From NCBI GenBank assembly GCA_003508835.1, contig PUFA01000116.1:62001-126000 (forward strand): 64,000 nt of DNA. The letters run 5' to 3'. Positions within the stretch are counted from its first letter, which is position 1; each line of letters begins with the position of its first letter. The notes below the pieces were generated by a model, which ran no database searches, was not told the DNA's origin, and was given only the letters and a program-made list of their open reading frames with translations. A program made the translations under genes and the position numbers. This document shows positions 24,000-36,229 of this stretch, in pieces. This DNA is from Eonycteris spelaea (Eukaryota > Chordata > Mammalia > Chiroptera > Pteropodidae).

Positions 24000-24088
24000 G
24001 TTTTCTGGTGAGAAATGGGAGCACAGAGAGGTTAGTGAGCTGGGAGGTCCCACCAGCTGTCGGCGGGGAGGCCAGGCCTGGAGCCTGC
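24000..24088 (-). repeat. MIR SINE fragment, antisense
   Basis: GTTTTCTGGTGAGAAATGGG, then AGCACAGAGAGGTTAGTGAG, CTGGGAGGTCCCACCAGCTG and finally GGAGGCCAGGCCTGGAGCC reproduce the reversed MIR core (ATGAGGAAACTGAGGCACAG, AGAGGTTAAGTAAC, CACACAGCTAG, GCCGGGATT) in order. Confidence 0.75.
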
Positions 24089-25476
24089 CCCGGCCACCGA
24101 ATTATGTAAGCCTCGGCCTCGCCGCTGGGAAGGGACCGTCACCGGCTGACCCCTTTCTGGGATTTCAAAGGCGGCTGGATTTAGCCCTGGAGCTCGCCCG
24201 CGGACGCTCAGAGCCTGGACGCGGCACGGATGGCAGACCCGGAGCAGAGCCCATTCCCACCTCCTGCCCCTGAACCTCACCTCCTGCCACAGCCACGGCC
24301 ACCCTGAGGTTGCCCGAGGTATGCGGAGAGGGTGGGTTCTGACTCTGACAACCTCTGCACCCAGCACCTCGGGGGTGCCCAGCATCGGGGAGAATGGCTG
24401 AGGTGTCAGCCCACGTTCGTTACTGTTTTACTTTTTTGTCTTCAACAACGTGTGCCATCGCAGGACAGAGGGCGCACAGAACTCCTGCTGCCTGTGAGCC
24501 GCGTTCCCTGTCCCCGGTGGGGACCCCTGGGCGGTAACCCCCAGACAGACCTCGCCTGCCAGGCTCTGTGGGGCCTGGCTTCCCCAGCCCTGCAGCTGTT
24601 TGTGTCTGGCCCAGGGCGCCCCACCTGTGACCCCCAGCGAGCCCCCTGGGCCTGCCCGCCCCACAAGCACAGTGAACACACATGGTAAAGGGCAGGTGTC
24701 TGCCCGATGTACCCAGCCACCGGTGCCCTGGAATGTAAGGAGGGAACTGAGTCACCCCGGAAAAGCACACACATGCTACCCGTTCAACCGAAGGTGACGT
24801 GGGAGTCATCTCCGTTCATTCCTCCCCGCGGGTAAGCGGGAGGCACACCTCGCACCCCGAAACCGCCCTGTGCCGGCAGGACACCCACCCACCAAGTCCC
24901 ACCTCCCAGGCCACAGCTGCTCCTCCTGGGGTCCCCCTGCCGGGCCCCTCTTCCTCGAGTCCCCCAGCCCCTAACCGAATTCTTGATGAGCCATCCATTC
25001 TGATCGATTTGCTTCCTTCCAGGACAATCCGTTTTCACTCACAGAGCACCCAAGGCCGGATGCCAGGCCCGGCCACGCGCACCGACCACCACACATCTCG
25101 CCTCCCCTGTTGTGCTCACTTAGAGCAAGTAAAGCCTCCGAGTGAGGCCCCCGGGGGCAGACCCCGGCCGGAGCTGCAGCCCCGGATGGAGCCGGCCTCT
25201 GTCTCTGCCGGCCCGGACGGCCCTCGGGGGCCATGCCGTAGGGCAGAGCATTGCCGAGCCCGCCTCTCATCCAATTACTTTCCTGGGTTAAGAAGTGTAA
25301 TTAAAGACCTCCCCAAACAGGCCTTTTCATCTAATCTCGACTTCTTCCCATTGTTTGCCAACGAATACGCTGGGAGAATAAGGATCTGTGTCATGCCTCT
25401 CACTGCTTTTTGTAGGTCAGGAAATGAAATTATATTTTTTTCAGGTTTGACTGTACCCTCATTTTGAAAACCATGA

Positions 25477-25503
<27 letters not shown>
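25477..25503. repeat. (CA)n microsatellite
   Basis: An uninterrupted CA dinucleotide run of about 13 units, in an AT-richer patch of a CpG-rich region. Confidence 0.95.
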
Positions 25504-25508
<5 letters not shown>

Positions 25509-28500
25509 CAGAAGGAAATGATATCTTTCGACATAACAGATGGCAAGGAACCTCTTCAAAACCACCGGCCACCGTCCCTGGAGACGAAGTCGCAGAGAGC
25601 ATGTGGAAGAGACCCACCTCATAGGTGCATTCGCTCCACGTGTACGCCCAACAAGAAGCGAAACTGTAACACTTCGAACACGTGAGACGTTGTACAAGAT
25701 TCTCCACGGAAACTACAATCACTTAAGCCCTCCAAAGCTGACGGGCACCATTCAGATAATCTTCCAGAAAAAAGGAAAAGATTACCTGCTTTCCGAAGGT
25801 AATCTCCGGGGCCTCAAACTCCACGCACAGACGTTCTTTAAAAACCAGTTCTGATTCGGGGGGGGGGCGGCCACTTGTCATTGTTCCCTACATCTCGAAA
25901 ACACGACCATCGCCAGAGCCACGGGGAACTCTTGCGTTTATTTTCTGCGTTCAAGCTCAGACCCTGGGAATGCAGCCCCCTTTCTCCACCCCGGATGACT
26001 GTTAGAAAGCATTACCTTTTGGAAATACGCCCGAAGGAACAACCGAAGGAGGCACGGGCTGGCACGTCTCCTGCACCTCGTTTGCAGGTGGCGGAATCCG
26101 TTACCACAGTTCCTGGCGTGAGGCGGTCACCGCGAAATGTCAGCGCTCCTCACGCATTGTCCCCATGAACCAGGACGTAGCGCACGCTTCTCGTCCTGCG
26201 GCCACGCTGCTGGGTTTATTAACTGACGACGGGAAAAGCTTCAAGCACTACACTGCTCGCCCAATTCAGGAGCCTAACCCTCAACGAGCTCACAAAACAC
26301 ACGTCTGCAAAAAAAACCAAAACCAAACAAACAAAAACCTGAAAGTGAGGGTCGCAGTCGGTCATGGCGTTGCAGCCGCCATCCTGCGGCCGGCGGGGCA
26401 GACTCAGGGTCCGGGCCGGTCCTTAGTGGCACCGGTGAGATCCCAGGACCGATCCGAGTGTGGTACGTCTCACCAGTGGTCTCGAGTCTCGAGACCTGTC
26501 TTCACCCACAGCCCGCGTGACGCTGCAGCTCCTTCTGCTAAAGGCATGGAACGGAGTTCCCGGCCAATGGCTACGTGACGCGCTTGGGGCAGCAGAATCA
26601 CGGGGACGCGACAGGGCACCTGGCCTGAGACCACGCCGCCAGAGACCTCGCGTGCATCCGCTTGCCTTCCGGCTGTGCCGTGCATGGACCATGCCTCCCC
26701 GTGGTGGAGGGAGGCAGGAGAGACACAGAGCACGGCGGCCTCAGCGAAGACACCTCCAGCAAACTCGGTCCACAGGACAGGACACACCGCACGTGCAGCC
26801 CCAAGCCAGCCAAGTAGCTGGTGGACGACAAAACGGACAAGATCAGCCAACCCCATGTGCAAAATCTGAGCAGCTAAGTGGCTGGGGTGCTAAGCCCACG
26901 GGGTTTTGGAGTGCACCTCACTGATACACCCAGCAAGAGCACCCCCAAAACACTGCGGGACTCGGTGCGGGGAGAGCGTCAGCCCAGCCCAGCGCCGTCA
27001 CGCGCCGATCAGCTTCAGACATGGCATAACCGGGGAGTCGCTGACCGCTCCCTGAAAGTTTCACTTTCTCCAGGGCTCAAAACTTACCGCCCCAAAGTAC
27101 CCATTTAATTTTTTCTCTTTCAACCTTGTTATCTGGGACGTACACGCTAGGAAAGATCTGTGAGATCCAGGTAGTGCGTAGTGCGTTTCAGAGGCTGTTC
27201 TGCTCGGGAAGGGGTTCCGGGGTCACCCACATGGTGAGGAGACATTTGCTCTGAGCTGAACGGAGCAGAGCAGTCCACGAAAACCAGTGTTGCCCTCCGC
27301 TTCCCCGTCTGTGATGAGCTAACCTTTCAGAGGTCTCAGAAAGGAACAAGAGTGCGTTTGCCCTTTCTTGAAAACTTGTCTGAAAAATCATACTTCATTC
27401 TTTCTTATTCCCCTTTTCCTTCTTTTTTTTCCCCCCTTCCCCTCTAAATGTCCTGTTTGCATCTTAGCGCCAGGCTCTGAAATGCCGCGGGGGACGCGAT
27501 CCTGACATTTGCAGTGGCAGCCTTGGGCAGGGCGGCCACGCGCGCAGGCGTGGCATTTTCTGGTCCCCGACTCTCCCTTGGAAGGCGTGTCACGAACACG
27601 CACCCCTGAGTCAAGCCCGCCCTCTCCTCCTCTCCGCTTGCGGCTTCGGTCTGCCTCCTGCCTGCCGGAGCCCTCAAACCCCAAAGCGGCGGAGACCATT
27701 CTGGACACATGTGGCACCGCACACCTCCGCCAGGCCCCCGTGACAGACGTCGGGGGCTGACCCAGCATCCCGGGAGAAACCCCCAGGACCCTCGTCGCTG
27801 CTCCTGCTGCGTGACTGTCTTCATCACCCATCGTCTTCATCCACGCACGGCCCACCTCGCGACCAAATACTGCACCAGCCCGCAGAGATCGTCCAGCAGT
27901 TTTGGGGCTCCCTCACGTGTCCTAGGTATTGTGCCTGGGGCCGGACACACCACACCGAGTGACACGCAGCCCATCCCTCCGGGAAGCCTCGCGGGGTAGG
28001 AAGCTCCCAGCCTTGGGACCAGCGCCGAGCAGCGATGCCCGTCTGCCGCAGAGACGGCGAGGGGCGTCTTGCTCCGCGCGAGCCGCGGATCCGATCGCCG
28101 GGGCCGGCACCGGCCACACTTAGGCGTAAGCCGGCCAGAGGCGTGGGAGAGCGGCCAAGGCCGCCGCCTCCTGGCCCACGCGCGCCCGCGATGTGTGCAA
28201 GGCACGCTCACGCCCGCGCCCAGCACCACGAGCGACACGCACGTCCCCTGCGCCACACAGCGGTCGAACTTGGCACCTGAATTGCCTTTTTTTTTAATTT
28301 TTTTTTACCGGAACAACGTTGGCACCGCAGCAGCCCGGGAAGCGTCCGCCCAGCACGTGGCACGCGGCACAGACGTGCCGAGCACGGGGCAGCACGCGGG
28401 GTCGGAAGAAACAGAACTGTCAACACAGTTTTGTTTTGGAGAATGTGCCAGATTTCCTCTTTTGGCTCCAGCTGCCTTAATTCCCTAGAACCGGGAGGAC

Positions 28501-29496
28501 GAGACGTTGCTCTGAAACCCACACGGCCTCGGGGCGAAACAGTCCCCGCTTTCCTGAAAGATAACCTTTTAGTAAAATTTCTCAGACGGTCTAAAAGGTC
28601 CCTCTCGGCTGAAGTTCACAGGCATTTGGGGGCTTTTTTGGTCTCATTTCCGGTGACCGGTCCTTGCGATTTATGCCTGAGGGTGGCCCCTCCTGTGTGA
28701 CTCTTCCAGCAAGTGACATAGTTCTTCCGTCAGGGCTAAGGATGCTTGTTCCTCTCCACCTGATATTCCTTCGATGCGTTTCTCTGTATTCGGACATCCA
28801 GTTCCGGCGAGCTGACTTCTGACCGTGGACCTGGGTTTGGTGCCGTGGGGTCCTCGGCGTCTGGCACACGGTGCGTGCGAAGTGTTCGCTACATAAAGGG
28901 GAACGCCTGGAACCCCCTGAAATAAGATTCGAAAGGTATTCACCCCACGTGGACACAGCCGAGAAAGGACCAGCTCAGCGGAGCCCCGCGGGGGCTGGGG
29001 TCTGGCCGGCGGCCTGCGTGCTCTCCCCACTCCCTGCCCCCGCCCTCCCCAAGAAACAGGGAGCCGCGGGTGCCACACGGCGGTCTCTGCTCGCCCGGCC
29101 CTCAGTGTCACGTGTCGACAAATCGCCCCTGAAATGGAACCAGACGTACAAGGAAGGACGTGATGCTCAGGTCTGCGAGTCACATGTGTGTGTGTTCTGG
29201 TCCTCTCTTCCTCTCCCTATTGACACACCCGCACACGTTTATGACTCTGGACCAGGGCGTGTGCTGCTGACTCTGAAAGCTGAAGGGACCTGAGAAGCCA
29301 TCTGACCCAAACCCCCCTTTTTTTGGTGGTGGTGGGGTGGGGGTTACCAAGGAGGAAAGAAGTGAGTTAAAATACTTCCTTCTCTAGGAACGAAACCTTT
29401 AAAAACACTACGCCCAGTGGTCACACTTCCATATGAGTGAACTTGACAGCCACCCCCAGGTGCGATATGGAGAAGCCTGTCTACTGTCAGCCTCAC

Positions 29497-29680
29497 CAGC
29501 CGTCCCCAACCTTCCTGGCGCCAGGGCCCGGGGCTCCTATGAGCATCCAATGCCCGAGGACCTGAGGAGCTGAGGCGGTGATGCCGGTGCTGGGGGCGGC
29601 TGCAGATGCACATGAAGCTTCGCTCTCACTAGCCACTCACCTCCTGCTGTGCGGTCGGTTCTTGACAGGCCGTGACCCAA
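29497..29680 (+). mobile_element. MER1-type hAT-Charlie transposon relic, internally deleted
   Basis: The left end (CAGCCGTCCCCAACCTTCC, then TGGCGCCAGGGCCCG) matches the MER1 terminal region. The sequence then jumps to the right half: GGGCTCCTATGAGCATCCAA, GAGCTGAGGCGGTGATGCC, CAGATGCACATGAAGCTTCG, CACTCACCTCCTGCTGTGC and GTTCTTGACAGGCCGTGACC. The central AT-rich part of the consensus is missing, and the extreme right end abuts an L1 fragment. Non-coding and inactive. Confidence 0.8.
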
Positions 29681-30246
29681 CACCATTTATAAAAATTAAC
29701 ACGAAATAGATTACAGATATAAATGTCAGAAAACTATACAATTTTTAGAAACAGATATAGGAAAAATGCTTACTGATCTTGGGTAAGACAAAACTTTCTT
29801 AAATAAGACATGAAAAGCAAAAAATCATAAAAGAAAAAAAAATTGATAAACCGGACGTCATCGAAATTAAAAGACTTTGTTCTTCCAAGGACACTGTTAA
29901 CCCTGTTAAGGAAAATTAAACTGAGCCACGTGCTGGAAGACACTATTTGTAAAAACATTGCTTTAAGAATGCCTATGTAGAAATCTTACGATTCAACACC
30001 ATGAAGGCAAACAGCCTAACGATAAATCAGCAGGGGATTTGCAGAGTCCCTTTGCCAGCCAAGTAACAGATGGCCAGTAAATTCACAAAACACCCTCATC
30101 ATTGGTCACCACTTGCCAGTCCCTTACAAAGGTAAACCTGCACTTTCGTATGACCAGCAATTCTACTCTGAGGTACTGTCCCCCAAAAAGGAAAACTTAC
30201 GTTCACAAAATTGCCTAGCCATGAATGTTTGTAGCTTTGTTCTAAG
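29681..30246 (+). repeat. L1 LINE fragment (ORF2 C-terminal part and beyond), broken
   Basis: The order of words follows the end of L1 ORF2 in sense orientation: AGATTACAGATATAAATGTC, AAACTATACAATTTTTAGAA, ATTGATAAACCGGACGTCAT, CGAAATTAAAAGACTTTGTT, CCAAGGACACTGTTAACC and CAGATGGCCAGTAAATTCAC. The later CACCACTTGCCAGT and CCAGCAATTCTACTCTGAGG pieces belong to the segment just before the 3' UTR. Frameshifts, stops and internal deletions leave no reading frame. An old L1M-type copy, not functional. Confidence 0.85.
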
Positions 30247-30729
30247 GAGACAAAGGGATCTCACGAAGTTCCCGGACAGTCTCGATTAATCTGGGAACAC
30301 CGAAGAAACTGACCGGCGCTCTACTCCTCGGGGTTGGGTGCCGACGGGGTCTTGACCTCGACCGTGCCGGGGACCCGACCACAGAGGCCAGACCCAGCCA
30401 GTTTCGCCGCGGCACCCATGGGGGTCACCGTGCACAGTAAGCTCGATAAGAAGAAGTCAGTTCCATTACTACATGTTTTTGCCATGCGGAGAGCAGTGTA
30501 CATGGTCTAAGACAGTCCTGGAAAAAAGTTCACTAACGCTTATGTGTCTTCCCGGATTCTCGGCGCTTTTAAGAAAAAATTTTTTTAAAAAATGGTAAAG
30601 GAAATGTGCATTTTCACACTTGGTTGTAGGACCGTAAGATGGTGCCACCACTGTGGGATATGATTTGTCATTTTCTATTTAAATGTAAAATATATGTAAC
30701 ACATTTGTCCACACATCTAACCCTCAGGA

Positions 30730-30926
30730 CACACACATACACATACACATGCACACACACACATGCATGCACCCACACGCGCACACACACGCACACGCAC
30801 GCACACACGCACATGTGTGCGCACGCACACACACGCACACGCACACACGTGCACGCACATGCATGCACATGCACATGTGTGCGCACACATGCACGCACAC
30901 ATGCGCGCACACACACACACACACAG
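30730..30926. repeat. CA/CACG-rich microsatellite array
   Basis: About 200 bp of CA repeats with interspersed CG and ATG steps, including several palindromic TGCATGCA and GTGCGCAC sites. Highly alternating purine-pyrimidine throughout. Confidence 0.95.
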
Positions 30927-33004
30927 TCAGGGCATGTGACTTAGGGACAGAAGCCACCTGGAAGTGGTTCTGTTTATCTGGGACCCTCGGTCGCCTTCTT
31001 GCCAAACGCTCGTGTAAACTCATCAGCACCGACGACCCCAGCTTTACTGCGCACACTGACTCTGAGCCACGCACAGGGGTCTGGCGGGAGAGAGAACAAG
31101 GAAAACAGGGGACGGTTGGAAAGAACAGGCGAAGGAGTGAACACGCTGCGCGGCAACTGCGCCCGGAGGTCTGGTTTGTAGCGGGAGGGTCCATCGATCC
31201 GCTGCAATCCGCCCTCCCGACGCCCAGGCTGAGCTGAGAATGAACTCTACTGAAATCTTCCATAAGGGGCTCAATGAGGGGAAGGTTAACAATTTGCCTT
31301 TCCACCTGAATGTCTGTCAGTGACACGTCGCTTTTACCATCTCGACAATTAGGATCCTTCGCTGCAGGATGCTGCTGTTTTAAAAAAGGCAAGGATTTCA
31401 CCCCCCCCCCCCAGAGCACGGTGACAGCGGAGGGGACCCCGCCCTAGCCGCGTGGCATGCTTCCGCCCACGGGAGCAGCAGCATGCCCGGGCTCGCCCAA
31501 GGACCCGTAAACACACGTGTGCTGCGTGCCGGGGCCAAGGTGCTGCAGCCAGACCGGGCTCAGGTCAGAGGCCAGCACAGCCTGCTGACTACACCATGGC
31601 CAAAAAAAAAAAAAAAAAAAAGGTCGTGGTGTCTGTCCTTGTCACGCTCTCACCCTTGCGCCGGCCCCAGGGCAGCCCCCCAGCCACAGGGCCAGGCTCC
31701 GGCGCACCTCTGAAATGCACCGCAATGAACTCCTGCCCCCAACGCCTTTCCTCCGCGAACTCTGACCTCACCACAGCAGAGGCACCTGCGTCCTCCCTCC
31801 CGGCTCTCGGCCAGGCAGGGGAATGTCACCGTAAGCCAGCAGCCGGGGGGCGTGCACGGAGCGCTTGCATTCCAAGTGCTTGGGAAGCAGTTTGCATGTG
31901 TGTGTGTGTGTGTGTGGATTTTTTTTTCATTTGTCCATGTTCACAGCGCTGAGCTGAGGCCCTTGCGGGACAGAGGGCTTCTCTCCACCCACGGCGGGAA
32001 ACGGGCCAGGTGCGCAGGGGAGCTGGCACCGGGCGCCCCGGGCACGGAGCCCAGCGAGCTGACTTCAGCTGGGTCGGCTCCCGCGCCCCCGAGGAGAGCC
32101 CCGCCCGCGTGGGCGGGAGCGAGGGGCACATGCCAGGACGCCAGCCCCGCACGGTGACCTTGAGGCTTGCCGAGTCGGGCAGCAGACGCTCAAGACGCAG
32201 GCGTCCCGGCGCTGCGCGGACCCCCAGCTCTCGGCTGGACCTGTCAGTGAAGCGGGGCCAGGCAGGGCCCCCCTTCTGTCGGCTGAGCCCACCCCTCTCC
32301 CTGTAGCTCCCAGTGTGCCTTGCGGCTGGGCACGGTCACATGACCACCTTCTGCCTGCCGGGATGGGACACACTCTGGGACCATCCAAACCTCCCGCTTG
32401 CTACCCTCCCGGGGAGAGCAAAGCCATCCTCCAGCGAAGGTGGCAGAAGCCACTCAGGGGGCGGGCCCCGCCCCACGAACCTATCGCACCGGCTTCGAGG
32501 GGACGTTTGCTGGGTCTGAGTCACTATCTGTCCCGGGGTCTCCTTGCTACAGCTGTCCCCCGCCCCCCACACCGAGGGCACACGGCCTGTCCATGCTGTG
32601 CACCAGCGAGCACGCGCCCTCGCGAGAAAGCAAGTCCACACGCCGCCCCCGGTGAATGAGGGTGACAGCTACCGCTGGGTGGCTCTGGACATTTCACTCC
32701 CCAACACCAGACAGCGCAGAGCCGGGTGGGAGGAATGACCCGCTGCACTGGAGCCAGGGGTCTCGGTGCCGGCCGACGCGTCCAGAAACTTCCCCCTTGG
32801 AGTAGACCATGCTGCGTTTCCCGCCCGGCCTCGCCCTCACCTCCCGAAAACCGACGGGCCTGCGCTGGGTGACTGTGACGTGCCACCGTCCCATGTCCCC
32901 TGGGTCGACGTGGACTCTCTCGCGAGCTCTGAACTCTGGGCGCTGGCTCTGAGGGACCTTCTGTGTGGCTGGTGGGGTCCCCGCCTGCTCCTGGGCCGCG
33001 GTCA

Positions 33005-33084
33005 CTCACCTGAATTACTCACCTGCCTCGCTCACCTGCCCTGCTCACCTGCCCCGCTCACCTGCCCCACTCACCTGCCTCATG
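33005..33084. repeat. 13-bp tandem repeat, six CACCTG E-boxes
   Basis: CACCTG begins at 33,007, 33,020, 33,033, 33,046, 33,059 and 33,072, an exact 13-bp period with the unit CTCACCTGCCCCG and small variants. On the minus strand each copy reads CAGGTGAG, which is both a ZEB/SNAI-type E-box and a perfect splice-donor consensus. No exon is evident nearby. Confidence 0.95.
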
Positions 33085-34429
33085 CCCCTGCATCACAGCG
33101 TTAGACGGGCTGATGGCCTGGCGAGTCTGTCACAGCGTGGGAGGACTCAGGCGTGTGAGGGGCACATCGGGTCCTCCGAACCCTCCCACGTCGTCTGGGG
33201 TCCCATCCTCGCTCCCTGACGTCATGCCGTGAGCGCTGCGCCCCCCGTTTCCCTCGCACCCTCGCATGGTCTCGGTCCGGCTCCCGCCTCTCCCTCGGAC
33301 ACTCGTCTCTCTAATCGAACGTCACTAGAGGCAGGGACTGCACCCCTGCGGCCGTCCGCCCCACTGAGGCCTAAAGCACAGGGAAGAGCTCACACACGGG
33401 CCCCGCCAGAGGCCGGCTGCCTGCAACCCCTCGGCAGTCAGGGCGGAGAACTACGATCCTCTCTGCTTTGCGTCTGCTTCGTGCCATTTCCCTCCGCAAA
33501 CCTCCAGAGCCCTCCCGCGGCGGGCAGTTCCCAGGGCACGGGCCAGTCTGACCCCAGAGAATGACCAGAGCAGAGGGCAGCGGAGCAGACGGCAGAGCTG
33601 CACCCGGCGGCGGACAGGCGGACGCGGGGGCCGGGGGATCGGAGGGCGCGGAGGGCGCCGGACACTGTGTGCGCCAAGCCTGGGTCCGCGTGGAGGGGGG
33701 TTCGGCCGAGACGGGGCTGCAGTCGAGTCCGCCCGACGGCAGGCTGGAAGTCGGAGGGCTGCGGTCCCCCACGCCGGCTCACGATGGGCCATCGTCACGG
33801 TCGGCGCCGAAGGAAACGCCAGGCCGGGCCCGGTGAGTGCACGCGGGGAGGCCACGAGGGACGGTGCCTGTCCTCTTCCTGGCTTTAGAATCGAACGCCT
33901 TTGGCCAGGGTGTGCTATGCACCACACGCCCCTTCCAGCCAAGGGGACACCCAGCCTTGTCCAAGGAGACACCCCGCCACCGTCGTGATGGTGACGTCAC
34001 ACGGCCGCTTGGCGAGGCTGCAGAGCCACGTTGTTGGGCCAAACACTAGTCCAGCTGTTTCTATGCAGGGATTTTTGTAGATGTGGCTCAAATCTAGAGG
34101 CAGCAAGGGGATTCCTCTCAGTAACATGGATGGAGGAGCCTCCCCTCACCGGGGGAAGAGCGCATTGCACCCCGCGAGTAACGCGTAAGCCATGCCCCAC
34201 CGGCCAGCCCGCCGCTGTCAGACCCGCCGGACCCACACCGTGAGAGCCGGCCCCTTAAAATCAATCTCTCTCTTTCCAAGAAAGCATTTCTTTTCTTGAA
34301 AATCGAATTGCAAAATGAACAAAATTCAAATCTCGAATCTCTCACTCACACACCCCACTCTCCGTAACTTCTGTTCGTCTGGAGAACAAGAGCTGATGCA
34401 ACAGCCTAACAGGAACCCCACATCTCAAA

Positions 34430-34545
34430 GGTTAGTCCCCGTGATCAGGGGACCATTCCTTTCCAGCTCTCTCATTTTTTAGAAGAGGAAGTGGGACACC
34501 GAAAAAGTCAGAGACTCGCCCAGCGGTGTGCTCGCTCAGGGCAGG
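34430..34545 (-). repeat. MIR SINE fragment, antisense
   Basis: TCATTTTTTAGAAGAGGAAG, then TGGGACACCGAAAAAGTCAG, AGACTCGCCCAGCGGTGTGC, corresponds to the reversed MIR core (CATTTTACAGATGAGGAAAC, GAGGCACAGAGAGGTTAAG, CTTGCCCAAGGTCACAC). Diverged. Confidence 0.65.
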
Positions 34546-34704
34546 AGGTAGGTGAGGTCTCTCTTCATGACTCGCCTCCTGGGGATCAGCCACCTCCCAA
34601 ACCACGCCCATTCTCGCATGAGTGAAAACACGCAGGATTTTTGAGGGGAAATATAGAAGAGATTAAACTTTTTTTTTTATTTTTACTAAGAAAACAACCG
34701 CAGG

Positions 34705-34905
34705 GAGGTGTGCTCCACCGTCCCTATCCAGTCTCGTGACCTCGGGCAGGTGACCCGAACGTCCCCGGCTCCGGTTCCCTTATCTGCAAAGTGGCCGCGG
34801 TAGCCCAAACCCTTACTGCATCCTCGCGGTTTTGAGGATAAAATAAAACAGACGAGAGGGCGCCCTGGACATTTAAAGGAAAATGAAAAGAGCATTTGTT
34901 AAAAG
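34705..34905 (+). repeat. MIR SINE, fairly long copy
   Basis: The order CTCGTGACCTCGGGCAGGTG, ACCCGAACGTCCCCGGCTCC, GGTTCCCTTATCTGCAAAGT, GGTTTTGAGGATAAAATAAA and finally GCGCCCTGGACATTTAAAGG follows the MIR consensus from the core to near the 3' end. Several consensus T/A positions are now C/G, adding CpGs. Lies about 160 bp after an antisense MIR, so two independent insertions are likely. Confidence 0.8.
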
Positions 34906-35574
34906 TGGGTAAGATTACCAAGTGAAAAGAGCGAGCGGTAGCATTCGCATTGATTTCCGTGGTTCTCTGGGAAGGGCCATCTGAACTGCGTTATTTCGCT
35001 GCTGCCGATAAACGTGCGCTCTCTCTCCTCCGCCTCACGGCATTATGAGACTATGAAAGAGAACGTGAGCATTTCTCTAGCAAAAGATTCGCAGAAATAA
35101 TTTTCTCCCGCATTAAGATAGACTTGACGACAGAGATGCAGAATGTTCTACGCTCAGCCCCTCACAGTCATACCTGACTTCCGTACGCGGCAAGACCTCG
35201 AGAGGCCCAGGGGTGACTGATTTTAAGCATCCGCCATAAACTGTTGTACCCGAATGCCTGTTTTCCTCTCAAGTTCTCAGGGTGAAGCATGTGATCTAGC
35301 ATTCCTTAGAGGCTCAGCGGAGACTTATAAACTATAATAACGTAAGAATGGGGCGGTAAGGGAATAAACCTGCCTTTCGAGATGTCCTTTCTTGTCTCAC
35401 CCTGAAATGCACACACACCTGTGTTCCTTGGCCCTTCGGCGAGCGGGTACGTCTGTAATAAGCTGGTACACCTGCTTTCTAACCTCTGGCAAGATCAAAT
35501 TGCCCCTTTTGCTGAAATCCTCATGAGGGAAAAAATCTTACATATTTTATTGGATATCTATATACTTTAGCGGA

Positions 35575-35705
35575 TTGGAGTCTGAATTTGAATCTCAAAA
35601 TTCACCCAGTGATACCTCAACTGCCTGCATTGCTTTGAAATAGTTGCCTAATCTGTCTGGGCCTTAATTTAACCCTCTGTAAAGTGGGAATGAGAATTTG
35701 CTGTT
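35575..35705 (+). repeat. MIR SINE fragment
   Basis: TTGGAGTCTGAATTTGAATC, then TGCATTGCTTTGAAATAGTTG, CTAATCTGTCTGGGCCTTAA and CCCTCTGTAAAGTGGGAATG follow the 5' half and core of MIR in sense orientation. A further weak reversed piece with TGAACACATACTACGTG may lie at 35,785-35,850. Confidence 0.7.
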
Positions 35706-36229
35706 TCTCGATGTGGCAGCTCTCACTGCCGGTGGCAAGCGCAGGAATCATCCACATGGTAGAAAATCTCTCATCTAGCATGAACTGAACACATACTACG
35801 TGTCGACACATTATTCTCGTTGCGAGATAAACTCGGTGAGGTTTTCTTGATCATGTTGTTTCGTCAGGGCGGTGGGGAGGAGTGAGGTTTATACATGAGT
35901 GAGAATTTCTTATGGTGGGTTCTAGCCGGGGTACGACAACCTCAGCCAAAGATCAAGTTAAATAAAATGTCGCTCACCAACAAATTTCTCCATGACGAGG
36001 CTGATCGAGCCGTTATGTGCATTCTTTCCCATTGTGATTCTTCGGTAACAAGGGCACATCTCCCCCGGGACAGGGAAGGGCGTCCCCTGCAGCCCGGGGG
36101 CAGCTCAAAGACCGTGGGCTGGCCGGCCAGGAAACCCTTCCGAGGGGAGCAAAGAGGAAAAGGAAGAGCCACCTCTTACGATGCAGGGGACCCGCCCACC
36201 TGTGTCCCCACCCACCCCTGGGTTCATCT

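Larger units (their letters stand above)
22601..29496. other. long CpG-rich unique tract, no gene found
   Basis: Nearly 7 kb of GC- and CpG-rich DNA with very few recognisable repeats: one MIR at 24,000, a G-run cluster at 23,508-23,543 and a CA microsatellite at 25,477. Short AT-rich, CpG-poor patches interrupt it, most clearly at 25,265-25,460, 26,280-26,350 and 28,270-28,310. A YY1-like GCCGCCATC core occurs near 26,377. Open frames are frequent but show no domains. Confidence 0.5.
30247..34429. other. gene-free region with simple repeats
   Basis: Unique DNA, AT-rich to 30.7 kb and GC/CpG-rich after 31 kb. It contains a CA-rich array at 30,730-30,926, a C-run at 31,401-31,413, a 20-base A tract at 31,602-31,621, a TG run near 31,896-31,915 and a 13-bp E-box array at 33,005-33,084. 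The block at 33,550-33,850 is island-like. Open frames have no domains. Confidence 0.5.

Noticed and set aside
30724..31419. 231-codon minus-strand open frame with a Cys/Val-rich tail
   Set aside because: A large part is the CA microsatellite, and the rest has no recognisable domain or exon border.
31602..31621. 20-base A tract as the tail of a processed pseudogene or SINE
   Set aside because: Upstream sequence matches no gene or SINE I know, and no target-site duplication is evident.
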